This document shows positions 51,328 to 59,485 of a DNA stretch of 64,000 nt, one piece after another. The notes beneath the pieces were generated by a model. The model saw only the letters and a list, made by a program, of their open reading frames with translations, had not been told where the DNA came from and searched no databases. This DNA comes from JACMNW01 sp031413495 (GTDB taxonomy: Bacteria > Pseudomonadota > Alphaproteobacteria > Rhodobacterales > Rhodobacteraceae). The DNA lies in assembly GCA_031413495.1 (NCBI GenBank), contig JANOFE010000030.1, positions 22,507 through 86,506 on the forward strand, read 5' to 3'. Position 1 is the stretch's first letter. Every line of letters starts with the position of its first letter. A program made the position numbers and the translations under genes.

Positions 51328-53319
51328 ATGAGGAACTTGTCTCGGCTTCTACGGCCCCGTTCGATCGCCGTTCTCGGTTCTGTCTGGGCGGAAAACGTTA
51401 TTGCGCAATGCGCCAAGATGGGGTTTGGCGGGCCGGTTTGGCCTGTGCATCCGACCAAGGCCTCGATTGGCGGGTTGAAAGCCTATGCCACGTTGGCCGA
51501 TCTTCCGAGCGTGCCGGATGCCACCTTTATCGGGGTCAATCGTCATGTGACCGTTGATGTGGTGGCAGAACTGGCCGCGATGGGGGCGGGTGGGGCTGTG
51601 TGTTTTGCCTCTGGCTGGACAGAAGCTGGCGAGCCGGAGTTGCAGGCGGGCCTGATCGCGGCGGCGGGGGATATGCCGATTTTGGGGCCGAATTGCTATG
51701 GGGTAATCAATTACCTCGACGGTGCCTTGTTGTGGCCGGATCAGCATGGTGGGGTGCGGGTGGAGCGTGGCGTGGCGTTGCTATCGCAATCATCAAACAT
51801 CGTGATCAACATGACCATGCAGGCGCGGGGGTTGCCTGTGGCATATGTCGCATGTCTGGGCAATGCCGCCGTGGTGGGCTTGGCGGAATTGGCGGGCGCA
51901 TTGCTGGATGATCCGCGAGTGACTGCGATTGGCATGTACATCGAAGGCATTGATGACGCGGGCGGCTTTGCGGCACTGGCGCAGGCCGCGCGGGCGGCGG
52001 GCAAGGGCATGGTGGTGATCAAGTCCGGCAAGACCGAGTTATCGCAGGTGGCGGCGGCGTCGCATACGGCGTCTTTAGCAGGGGGCGGGGCGGCGTCTTC
52101 GGCGTTTTTGCGGCAGGTGGGCGTGGCGGAGGTGAACACGCCGTCGGAACTGCTGGAGGTTTTGAAGATATTCCACACGCACGGGCCGCAGGTTGGGCCT
52201 CGGCTTTGTTCGGTGTCGTGTTCGGGTGGTGAGGCGGGGGTGGTGGCGGATTTAGCCGGGCCTTTGGGGATTGGGTTTGATGCGCCGTCGGATGCGGCAC
52301 GGGCGCGGTTGGGTGAGATTTTGGGGCCGATTGTGACGGTTGCCAATCCGCTGGATTATCACACGTTCATTTGGGGGGATGGGCCGCGCACGACGGATGT
52401 TTTTAGCACAATGTTGGCGGGCTATGACGCGGGGATTTTCGTGATTGATCCGCCACGCCCTGACAGGTGCGATCCGTCGTCCTTTGGCCCGGCGTTGGAG
52501 GCGATTGTGGCGGCGGGCAAAGCAACGGGCAAGCCCGCGTTTCCGGTGTCTTTGTTGCCGGAGAATTTCGATGAAGCGCTGGCCGTGGCCATGATGGCGC
52601 GGGGGGTGGTGCCGCTGATGGGGTTGGAGACAGCGCTGTGTGCCGTGCGCGCGGCGCAGACCGTGGCGGGGCTTGCGGGGTGGCGGCCGCTGTCGGTTCG
52701 AGGCGCGGGCGAGGTTGGGATGCTGTCGGAGGCGGCGGCCAAGGTGCTGTTGATGAATGCCGGTGTTGCGGTGCCCAAAGGCGTGTCGGCGGCGGTTCTG
52801 TCCGATCTGGATGTGGCGGGGTTAACCCCGCCCTACGTGCTGAAGGGTTTGGGGTTTGCGCATAAGACGGAGGCCGGGGCAGTAAGGTTGGGGTTGGCGT
52901 CTCTGGCGGGGCAGGCGGAAATGCCGGGGGCCACGGGCTATCTGGTTGAAGAAATGGTCACCGGGGCGGTGGCTGAGGTGTTGGTGGGCGTGCGGCGGGG
53001 CCCGGTTTACGGGGTGTCATTGACGCTGGGGATGGGCGGGGTTACGGCGGAATTGCTGGCCGATACGGTGACGTTGATCCTGCCAGTGACGGGTGATGAG
53101 GTGCGAGCTGCGTTGCGGCGGTTGCGGTTGTGGCCGTTGCTCGATGGCTATCGCGGACGGCCGAAGGCGGATGTCGGGGCGTTGGTGGAAATGGTGCTGC
53201 GTCTGACCGCATTGATGGCGGGCGACCCAAGCTTGGAAGAGATTGAGATCAACCCGGTCCTTTTGCGCGAACAGGGTGCAGTTGCGGTGGATGCACTGAT
53301 CAGAAAGGTTTTGCCATGA
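51328..53319 (+). CDS. NDP-forming acyl-CoA ligase (acetate-CoA ligase family), probable butyrobetainyl-CoA ligase
   Basis: A 663-residue ADP/GDP-forming synthetase with the alpha and beta parts in one chain: CoA-binding Rossmann RSIAVLGSVWAENVIAQCAK, ligase region (MPILGPNCYGVIN), the phospho-His segment AASHTASLAGGGAA (~247), and a C-terminal ATP-grasp domain (PYVLKGLGFAHKTEAGAVRL, EIEINPVLLRE). It should make the CoA ester of gamma-butyrobetaine or carnitine reversibly. Substrate inferred from neighbours. ATG at 51328 is used; there is no clear ribosome site. The stop overlaps caiD by ATGA. Confidence 0.87.
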   Translation: MRNLSRLLRPRSIAVLGSVWAENVIAQCAKMGFGGPVWPVHPTKASIGGLKAYATLADLPSVPDATFIGVNRHVTVDVVAELAAMGAGGAVCFASGWTEAGEPELQAGLIAAAGDMPILGPNCYGVINYLDGALLWPDQHGGVRVERGVALLSQSSNIVINMTMQARGLPVAYVACLGNAAVVGLAELAGALLDDPRVTAIGMYIEGIDDAGGFAALAQAARAAGKGMVVIKSGKTELSQVAAASHTASLAGGGAASSAFLRQVGVAEVNTPSELLEVLKIFHTHGPQVGPRLCSVSCSGGEAGVVADLAGPLGIGFDAPSDAARARLGEILGPIVTVANPLDYHTFIWGDGPRTTDVFSTMLAGYDAGIFVIDPPRPDRCDPSSFGPALEAIVAAGKATGKPAFPVSLLPENFDEALAVAMMARGVVPLMGLETALCAVRAAQTVAGLAGWRPLSVRGAGEVGMLSEAAAKVLLMNAGVAVPKGVSAAVLSDLDVAGLTPPYVLKGLGFAHKTEAGAVRLGLASLAGQAEMPGATGYLVEEMVTGAVAEVLVGVRRGPVYGVSLTLGMGGVTAELLADTVTLILPVTGDEVRAALRRLRLWPLLDGYRGRPKADVGALVEMVLRLTALMAGDPSLEEIEINPVLLREQGAVAVDALIRKVLP

Positions 53320-54113
53320 TGCAGATGTTGACAGACGGCCCGATCAAGACCCGGCGCGAAGGCGCGATTTTGGAGGTCACGCTGGATAGGCCCAAGGCCA
53401 ATGCGATTGATCTGGTGACAAGCCGGATCATGGGGCTGACATTCCGGGCGTTTCGTGATGATGACACATTGCGCGTTTGTATTCTGCGCGCGGCGGGCGA
53501 GAAATTCTTTTGCCCCGGCTGGGATTTGAAGGCAGCAGCGGGCGGCGATGCGGTGGACGGCGATTACGGCGTCGGTGGCTTTGGCGGCTTGCAGGAACTG
53601 CCGAACCTGAACAAGCCGGTGATTGCGGCGGTAAACGGGATTTGCTGTGGTGGTGGGTTGGAACTGGCGCTTTCTGCCGATCTGATCCTGTGTTCGGATA
53701 ACGCGACGTTTGCCTTGCCGGAAATCCGGTCTGGCACAGTGGCGGATGCGGCGTCGATCAAGCTGCCAAAGCGGATACCTTATCATGTGGCGATGGACCT
53801 GCTGTTGACCGGGCGTTGGTTCGACGCAGGTGAGGCGCATCGTTGGGGGATCGTGAAGGAAATTTGTGCACCGGGGGAATTGCTTGCCAAGGCCTGGGAT
53901 CTGGCAAGGGTGTTGGAATCCGGCCCGCCATTGGTTTACGCGGCCATCAAGGAAGTTGTACGCGAGGCGGAGAATATGCGCTTTCAGGATGCGCTGGCGC
54001 GGATCACCAAGCGGTTGTTGCCGACGGTGGACAAGCTGTATTCTAGTGACGATCAACTGGAAGGCGCGCGCGCGTTTGCGGAAAAGCGGGAGCCGGTTTG
54101 GAAGGGGCGGTGA
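53316..54113 (+). CDS. caiD: Crotonobetainyl-CoA hydratase (CaiD-like)
   Basis: A 265-residue crotonase. It resembles E. coli CaiD strikingly: EVTLDRPKANAIDLVTS, GEKFFCPGWDLKAAAGGDA, PNLNKPVIAAVNGICCGGGL, and the C-terminal FAEKREPVWKGR. It hydrates crotonobetainyl-CoA to L-carnitinyl-CoA (reversible). Translationally coupled (ATGA) to the ligase and in operon with the dehydrogenase, completing activation-desaturation-hydration. Confidence 0.93.
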   Translation: MMQMLTDGPIKTRREGAILEVTLDRPKANAIDLVTSRIMGLTFRAFRDDDTLRVCILRAAGEKFFCPGWDLKAAAGGDAVDGDYGVGGFGGLQELPNLNKPVIAAVNGICCGGGLELALSADLILCSDNATFALPEIRSGTVADAASIKLPKRIPYHVAMDLLLTGRWFDAGEAHRWGIVKEICAPGELLAKAWDLARVLESGPPLVYAAIKEVVREAENMRFQDALARITKRLLPTVDKLYSSDDQLEGARAFAEKREPVWKGR

Positions 54114-54119
54114 GATATA

Positions 54120-55174
54120 ATGAGTCCTGTCGCCGGGCTGGTTCTTGCTGCGCTTGCGATATTTCTGCTTTGGCAGGTCAGCAAAGCCATGGGTCGAAAG
54201 CCAGCGCGTTCCAGCGATTTCTCTAGGTACCTGACGCTGGAAGATCGCCATAAGCATGGTGCGATAGATTCGGAAATTAAGGACTGGAACCTGCCTTGGC
54301 GTACAAGTGCCTTTCGGCGAGAGACTCCGCCCCGTCCAGAGATGTTGCGTGCGTGTTATCTAAACAATCTGGTCAAGCATCTTGGTGCCAAAGCGGCCGC
54401 CGATCTGGAGCTTGGACTGCTTGATCAAGTTTATCTTTTATATCTTGCCACCGGGCGCGACACTAATTTGGCTGCGGTTGCGATGTTGCGATGTTGCGAC
54501 TTGAGCCGGACATGCGGAACCGCGCGGGCCAACTGGGCGCAAGAATGGCCAAGGCAAAGCAGGTCTGGGACAAATGGCAAGCGATGCAAGAGGCGTATGC
54601 GCGGCACCGAACGCCTGATCCGTTTGAGGTGCCAAATGGTGATCTACTTGCGCAATTGCAGGCCGTCGATCCGGACCCCGACCTTTGGCATGAAATACTG
54701 CTGGATATTGATTTCGACAATCCCGCGCATTTGCAGGTGGTTGATTGGATCGTGTCGCAGCCGGAATGTGACAAGGCGACAATCAGAAGCCTTGGGATGA
54801 CACTTAATATTTTTGAATATCTGGATGCTGAAGAAAAACCCCACAGCCCAGACATAGGCAGGCTAGTGCGCAAGATGATGCAGCGTTGGACCAGTGGTGC
54901 ATATAAGGACGACGCACTTGCTGAGGCGATTTCAGAGCAGAACCCCAAAGATCATGAGCCTACCTACTGCAGAACCGAGGCGGAAATTGTTGCGCGTGGC
55001 GGGGTGCTGGCATGGCCGTTCCCAATAGACTTCTTTCGGCGTAGTGTCGGGCGGTTGCCGCAAAGCCGTTTTACATTGTCGCGCAACATGATGTTGGTTG
55101 CGTCGAAAACTAGGTCGGTCCGAAAACCCCCGGCACCGGGCTGGGACAGTTTCGACGCGGCGATAATGCCTTGA
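54120..55174 (+). pseudogene. DUF4274-domain membrane-anchored protein, frameshifted by an 8-bp duplication
   Basis: The frame from ATG 54120 has a membrane anchor (VAGLVLAALAIFLLWQVSKA) and runs to AVAMLR. There the unit CGATGTTG is repeated (54481-54488 and 54489-54496), shifting the reading. Removing one copy rejoins it to the frame ending 55174, giving 348 residues. The C-terminal part includes WHEILLDIDFDNPAHLQVVD and QPECDKATIRSLGMT, typical of DUF4274. It follows caiD by 6 nt but shows no metabolic motif. It is a recent inactivation, a phase-variable switch or a sequence error. Confidence 0.82.
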
Positions 55175-55286
55175 CCAGTTTGGGGTGGATGTCTGACCGT
55201 TAGTGGTGTGTTTGCGACATTTTCTGTCGTCGTGCGAATGGCTTCGTCCGTAAGGCCCGAATAAGTTGCCTTGGGGGTCGGATGGT

Positions 55287-56900
55287 ATGGAAGAGACGGA
55301 TTATATCATTGTTGGGGCCGGATCGGCGGGTTGCGTGCTGGCCGAGCGTTTGACCAAATCAGGCAAAAACCGGGTTGCGGTGATAGAGGCGGGTGGGTCG
55401 GAGCATCGGTTTTATGTGCATTTGCCGCTGGGTTACGGCAAGTTGTTCTACGACCCTGCCGTGAACTGGCTTTACAAAACCGAACCTGATGCGGGGTTGG
55501 CGGGGAACCGGGATCATTGGCCGCGCGGCAAGATTTTGGGCGGATCATCCTCGATCAACGCGATGGTTTACACGCGCGGGCACGCGCAGGATTACGACGA
55601 TTGGGCAGCGGCGGGCAATCCGGGGTGGGGATGGGCGGACGTGCTGCGCGCTTACCGCGAGATTGAGGATACCGAGGCGGGCGGCGATGCGTGGCGTGGG
55701 GCAGGCGGGCCGTTGTTTGTGTCGGCGAACCGGACAGGCTTGCATCCATTGGTGCAGAATTATGTTGGGGCCTGCGCCGAGGCGGGGCTGCCGTTTAACG
55801 CCGATTTCAATGGCGAGCGGCAAGAAGGCGCTGGCCCGTATCAGATGACCATCAAAGGCGCGCGGCGCAATTCGGCGGCGCGGGCGTTTTTGCGGCCTGC
55901 GATGAAGCGTTCGAATTTGCGGGTGATTACCCATGCGCAGGTGACGCGGGTGGTGATCGAAGGCGGCCGTGCGGTGGGGGTGGAGTATCTGCGGGGCGGC
56001 GAGCGGTTGATTTTGCGGGCCAATGCCGAGGTGATTTTGGCGGGCGGGGCGATCAACTCGCCGCAGCTATTGCAACTGTCGGGCATTGGTCCGGGGGCGT
56101 TGTTGCAGGGGTTGGGGATTGGGGTTGTGGCGGATAACCCGAATGTGGGTGATCACCTGACCGATCATCAGGGGGTGAACTATACCTACCGGATGACGGT
56201 GCCGACTTATAATGATCAGCTGCGCCCTTGGTGGGGCAAGTTGCGGGCAGGGTTGCAATATGTGTTGGGTGGCGGGGGGCCGCTGGCCAAGTCCATCAAC
56301 CACGGTGGCGGGTTCTTTCGCACCTCGGCGGATTTGGACCGACCCAATATGCAGTTGTATATGCAGGCGTTTTCCACGCTTTTGCCGAGGAACGGTGAGC
56401 GGCCCGTGCTGACGCCGGACCCGTTTTCAGGGTTATCTTTGGGGCTATCGAATTGCAGACCGACAAGCAGGGGCCATATTCGGATATCGACCGCCGATCC
56501 GTTGGCGCATCCGAAGATTGTCGCGAATGCGTTTTCAACTGATCACGATGTGGCGGAAATGCTTGCGGCGGTGAAGTTTCTGCGCAAGATCGCCAGCCAG
56601 CCCGCAATGGCGCGGGTGATTGCCGAGGAATTGCGGCCGGGGCCGGAGTGTGACAGCGATGAGGCGTTGATTGCTGATTTTCGCGCGCGGGCGGGAACGG
56701 TTTATCACCCTAGCTGCACAGCGCGGATGGGGCCGGATGCTGCGACGTCTGTTGTCGATCCGCATTTGCGGGTGCACGGGGTGGGGGGGCTGCGCGTGAT
56801 AGATGCGTCGGCCTTTCCCAATCTGATTGCGGGGAATACCAATGCTCCTGCCATTATGGTGGGGTGGAAGGGCGCTGAATTGGTTTTGCGCGACGCATAG
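55287..56900 (+). CDS. GMC-family FAD oxidoreductase (choline/alcohol dehydrogenase-like)
   Basis: A 537-residue flavoprotein. FAD loop DYIIVGAGSAGCVLAERLTK; GMC signature 1 WPRGKILGGSSSINAMVYTR; signature 2 ILAGGAINSPQLLQLSGIGP; C-terminal active-site AGTVYHPSCTARMGPDAATS (His) and LIAGNTNAPAIMVGWKG (Asn). It could oxidise choline or another alcohol; BetA is possible but the sequence also fits AlkJ-type enzymes. Next to choline sulfatase, choline is the best guess. ATG at 55287 is used. Confidence 0.88.
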   Translation: MEETDYIIVGAGSAGCVLAERLTKSGKNRVAVIEAGGSEHRFYVHLPLGYGKLFYDPAVNWLYKTEPDAGLAGNRDHWPRGKILGGSSSINAMVYTRGHAQDYDDWAAAGNPGWGWADVLRAYREIEDTEAGGDAWRGAGGPLFVSANRTGLHPLVQNYVGACAEAGLPFNADFNGERQEGAGPYQMTIKGARRNSAARAFLRPAMKRSNLRVITHAQVTRVVIEGGRAVGVEYLRGGERLILRANAEVILAGGAINSPQLLQLSGIGPGALLQGLGIGVVADNPNVGDHLTDHQGVNYTYRMTVPTYNDQLRPWWGKLRAGLQYVLGGGGPLAKSINHGGGFFRTSADLDRPNMQLYMQAFSTLLPRNGERPVLTPDPFSGLSLGLSNCRPTSRGHIRISTADPLAHPKIVANAFSTDHDVAEMLAAVKFLRKIASQPAMARVIAEELRPGPECDSDEALIADFRARAGTVYHPSCTARMGPDAATSVVDPHLRVHGVGGLRVIDASAFPNLIAGNTNAPAIMVGWKGAELVLRDA

Positions 56901-56989
56901 TAAACAAGGCGACGCGTTCGCCATTGCGTCATAATAATACCTGATTTGGCATCATTGGGCGGGCTCGAGAGGTCTCTGGAGTTCTAGGA

Positions 56990-57772
56990 ATGGCTAAGTT
57001 CATCGCGCTGATTGGCGTTATCTTGCTAGGCGCCGCTTTTGTGTTGGGTGTGACCTCTACCGATGGGTGGAAAGGCATAAGGGCGATGTGGTTGGTTGCC
57101 AGCGGCCAATGTGCGCCAACGCTTGTGCCTGATCCCGTTTTCATGCCGCGCGATGGTGGTTGCAAGCCTGTTGCAAGCCTGAAGCCTGCGCCAAAAGTGA
57201 AGACCAATCCGGACCTCCCCTATGCGGCGATCTTGGCGCTGACCATGGCCAACCCGCTTGCCTTGGGTGACGGGCGTGTGGTGCGTATGCAGTGGAAATT
57301 CATGCTGGAAGACCTGTTGGAGGACGCCGAAGCGGTTCCCCAAGATGAGAAAGCGCGCAAGGATTTAGTTGATCGTCTAATCATAAAACTGGGCAGAGAT
57401 AGCTGCGCGATGCTGCCGGCGTCTTTTGCGCAAGATTGCCGACATAGGCGAACCGGACACGACATCGGGGCGGACGGCCTTACGACGCCGATCCTTGTCG
57501 AATTTGAAGTGACTTATTCGCCCACCATCGCAGTTGGCAATTTCCCCAAAGGCAACGCGTCGTTGAGCGTATTCAGCGAGTGGATCGACCTTCCTGATCC
57601 TCAAGCCAGCACTTTGGCCGCAAGGGTGGAAACGGCATCGCTTGCCGCACAAGATGCCTGTGCTGCAAAGCAAAATAGTTTCGGGAATTGTATGATTTCG
57701 TTGTTGATCGTCGGGCATGACGCGCCGCCGAAAGCCCAGTTGGTCTGGCTTGCCGCAGATGTGGGGTCTTGA
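56990..57772 (+). CDS. Hypothetical exported protein with cysteine pairs
   Basis: A 260-residue protein with an N-terminal membrane segment (FIALIGVILLGAAFVLGV) and then an outside domain. Six cysteines occur as loose pairs (SGQCAP..GGCKP; DSCAM..DCRH; DACAA..GNCM), suggesting three disulfides in the periplasm. I recognise no family or enzymatic motif. It stands between the GMC oxidoreductase and the converging choline sulfatase. Confidence 0.75.
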   Translation: MAKFIALIGVILLGAAFVLGVTSTDGWKGIRAMWLVASGQCAPTLVPDPVFMPRDGGCKPVASLKPAPKVKTNPDLPYAAILALTMANPLALGDGRVVRMQWKFMLEDLLEDAEAVPQDEKARKDLVDRLIIKLGRDSCAMLPASFAQDCRHRRTGHDIGADGLTTPILVEFEVTYSPTIAVGNFPKGNASLSVFSEWIDLPDPQASTLAARVETASLAAQDACAAKQNSFGNCMISLLIVGHDAPPKAQLVWLAADVGS

Positions 57773-57836
57773 TCCACACCTGCAAGGTATTCGCGAAAGC
57801 GGTTTTGCCCCAAAGACAGGGAATGCGGGGTAAGTA

Positions 57837-59342
57837 TTATTCGCCTCTGGGATACCGCTTGGCGTCCTCCAGCGTGTTCAGATCCATGTGGTTGCGCATG
57901 TAACGCTCTGACGCGGCGCGCAGGGGTTGGTGATCCCATGGGTAATAGGCGCCATTGCGCAGGGCGCTGTAAACCACCCAGCGCCGGGCTTGCGACTGGC
58001 GCACGTCTTGGTCGTATTGGGGCAGGTTCCAGCGGTGAAGCGCGTCCGACTGCAGGCGGGCAAGTGTTTTGGCATGCATCGGGTGTTGGGCAAGGTTTGT
58101 CGTCTCTTCGGGGTCACCTTCGAGGTTGTAAAGCTGGTCGGGGTCGGCGGGGCAGTGGATGTATTTCCACGGACCATCGCGCAGCGCTATCATGGGGGTG
58201 ATGGTGCCTTCGGCGGCGTATTCCATGGCGACGGGTTCGGTGCGGGGGGTGCCGCGTGCAAGGGGGACGAGGCTTTGGCCGTCTGTCCACGGCATCACAT
58301 CGGCCATGGAGATACCTGCCAAGTCGCACAGGGTTGGGGTGACGTCGATCGTGCTGACGGGGGTGGTGATGGTTTGCGGGGTAAGGCCCGGCGCGCAGAT
58401 CATCAGGGGGACGCGGGCGGAGCCTTCGAAGAAGTTCATTTTGAACCATAATCCGCGACGGCCCAGCATTTCGCCGTGGTCGGAGACGAAGATGATGATG
58501 GCCTCTTGTCTTGTGGCTTCCATCGCGGCAAGGAGTTCGCCGATTTTATCGTCGATGTAGGAGATGTTGGCGAAATAGGCTTGGCGGGAGCGGCGGATTT
58601 GATTGGGGGTCAGATCAAACGCGGTGTGATCGCAGGCGTCCATCAGGCGTTTTGAATGTGGGTCTTGGTCGGCGTAAGGCGTGGCGGCAGGCGGGGTAAG
58701 TTCCGCGTGATTTTCGTAAAGATCCCAGTATTTCTTGCGGGCGACAAACGGGTCATGCGGGTGGGTAAAACTGGCGGTCAGACACCACGGGCGGGCGTCT
58801 TGCCCGCGTGAGAGGTTATAGATTTTCTGGGTCGCTTGGTGCGCGACATCATCGTCATATTCCAGCTGGTTGGTGATTTCTGCCACCCCCGCGCCGGTGA
58901 CGGAGCCTAGGTTGTGATACCACCAATCGATACGTTCCCCCGGTTTGCGGTAATCCGGCGTCCAGCCGAAATCGGCGGGGTAAATGTCAGTGGTCAGGCG
59001 GGATTCAAACCCGTGCATCTGGTCGGGGCCAACGAAATGCATTTTGCCAGCAAGACAGGTTTGATAGCCCGCGCGGCGCAGTTGGTGGGCGTAGGTTGGG
59101 ATATCTGACGCGAATTCGGCGGCGTTGTCATAGACGCGGGTGCGGAACGGCAGTTGGCCGGACATGAAGCTGGCGCGGGCCGGGGCGCACAGCGGGCTGG
59201 CGGTATAGCTGTTGGCAAAGCGGACGGATCGCTGGCCAAGTTTGCGCAGGTTCGGGGAGTGCAGAAAATCGGCGGGGCCGTCTGGAAACAGGGTTCCGGT
59301 CAACTGGTCTACCATCAGGATCAGGATGTTTGGTTTGGTCAT
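57837..59342 (-). CDS. betC: Choline sulfatase
   Basis: A 501-residue type I sulfatase. The sulfatase signature is SPLCAPARASFMSGQLPFRT, where Cys of CxPxR is converted to formylglycine. Metal-site sequences are NILILMVDQLTG at the start and FVSDHGEMLGRRGLWFKMNF. The C-terminus (ARRWVVYSALRNGAYYPWDH) is typical of choline sulfatase BetC. It hydrolyses choline-O-sulfate to choline, a compatible solute that feeds betaine. ATG at 59342 (AAAGGA upstream). Divergent from the CocE-like hydrolase. Confidence 0.9.
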   Translation of the reverse strand: MTKPNILILMVDQLTGTLFPDGPADFLHSPNLRKLGQRSVRFANSYTASPLCAPARASFMSGQLPFRTRVYDNAAEFASDIPTYAHQLRRAGYQTCLAGKMHFVGPDQMHGFESRLTTDIYPADFGWTPDYRKPGERIDWWYHNLGSVTGAGVAEITNQLEYDDDVAHQATQKIYNLSRGQDARPWCLTASFTHPHDPFVARKKYWDLYENHAELTPPAATPYADQDPHSKRLMDACDHTAFDLTPNQIRRSRQAYFANISYIDDKIGELLAAMEATRQEAIIIFVSDHGEMLGRRGLWFKMNFFEGSARVPLMICAPGLTPQTITTPVSTIDVTPTLCDLAGISMADVMPWTDGQSLVPLARGTPRTEPVAMEYAAEGTITPMIALRDGPWKYIHCPADPDQLYNLEGDPEETTNLAQHPMHAKTLARLQSDALHRWNLPQYDQDVRQSQARRWVVYSALRNGAYYPWDHQPLRAASERYMRNHMDLNTLEDAKRYPRGE

Positions 59343-59431
59343 AACGCGCGTCCTTTGGCTTTGGGCGACAGTCCTTGGGCGTTGATGGTCGGTCTGTTCC
59401 TGGAGCGACGTTTTTTGGCGGATATGGTGGA

Positions 59432-59464
59432 GCCTGCGGCGCGGATATTTGTGAACAGATGAAA
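59432..59464 (+). repeat. GGATATTTGTGAACAGATGAAA repeat, copy D
   Basis: GCGGATATTTGTGAACAGAT continues to GAAA. It lies in the gap between divergent betC and the CocE-like gene, just upstream of the latter's ribosome site. Confidence 0.65.
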
Positions 59465-59485
59465 TTGACGGGAGGGCAAAGTGCG

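Noticed and set aside
51137..51331. 64-codon frame between the repeat pair and the ligase
   Set aside because: It starts in repeat copy B and crosses copy C, with no recognisable protein features and poor coding character.
57927..58451. Plus-strand frames opposite betC, and other long antisense frames over genes with high GC third positions
   Set aside because: They mirror the codon pattern of the real genes on the other strand and contain no family motifs.
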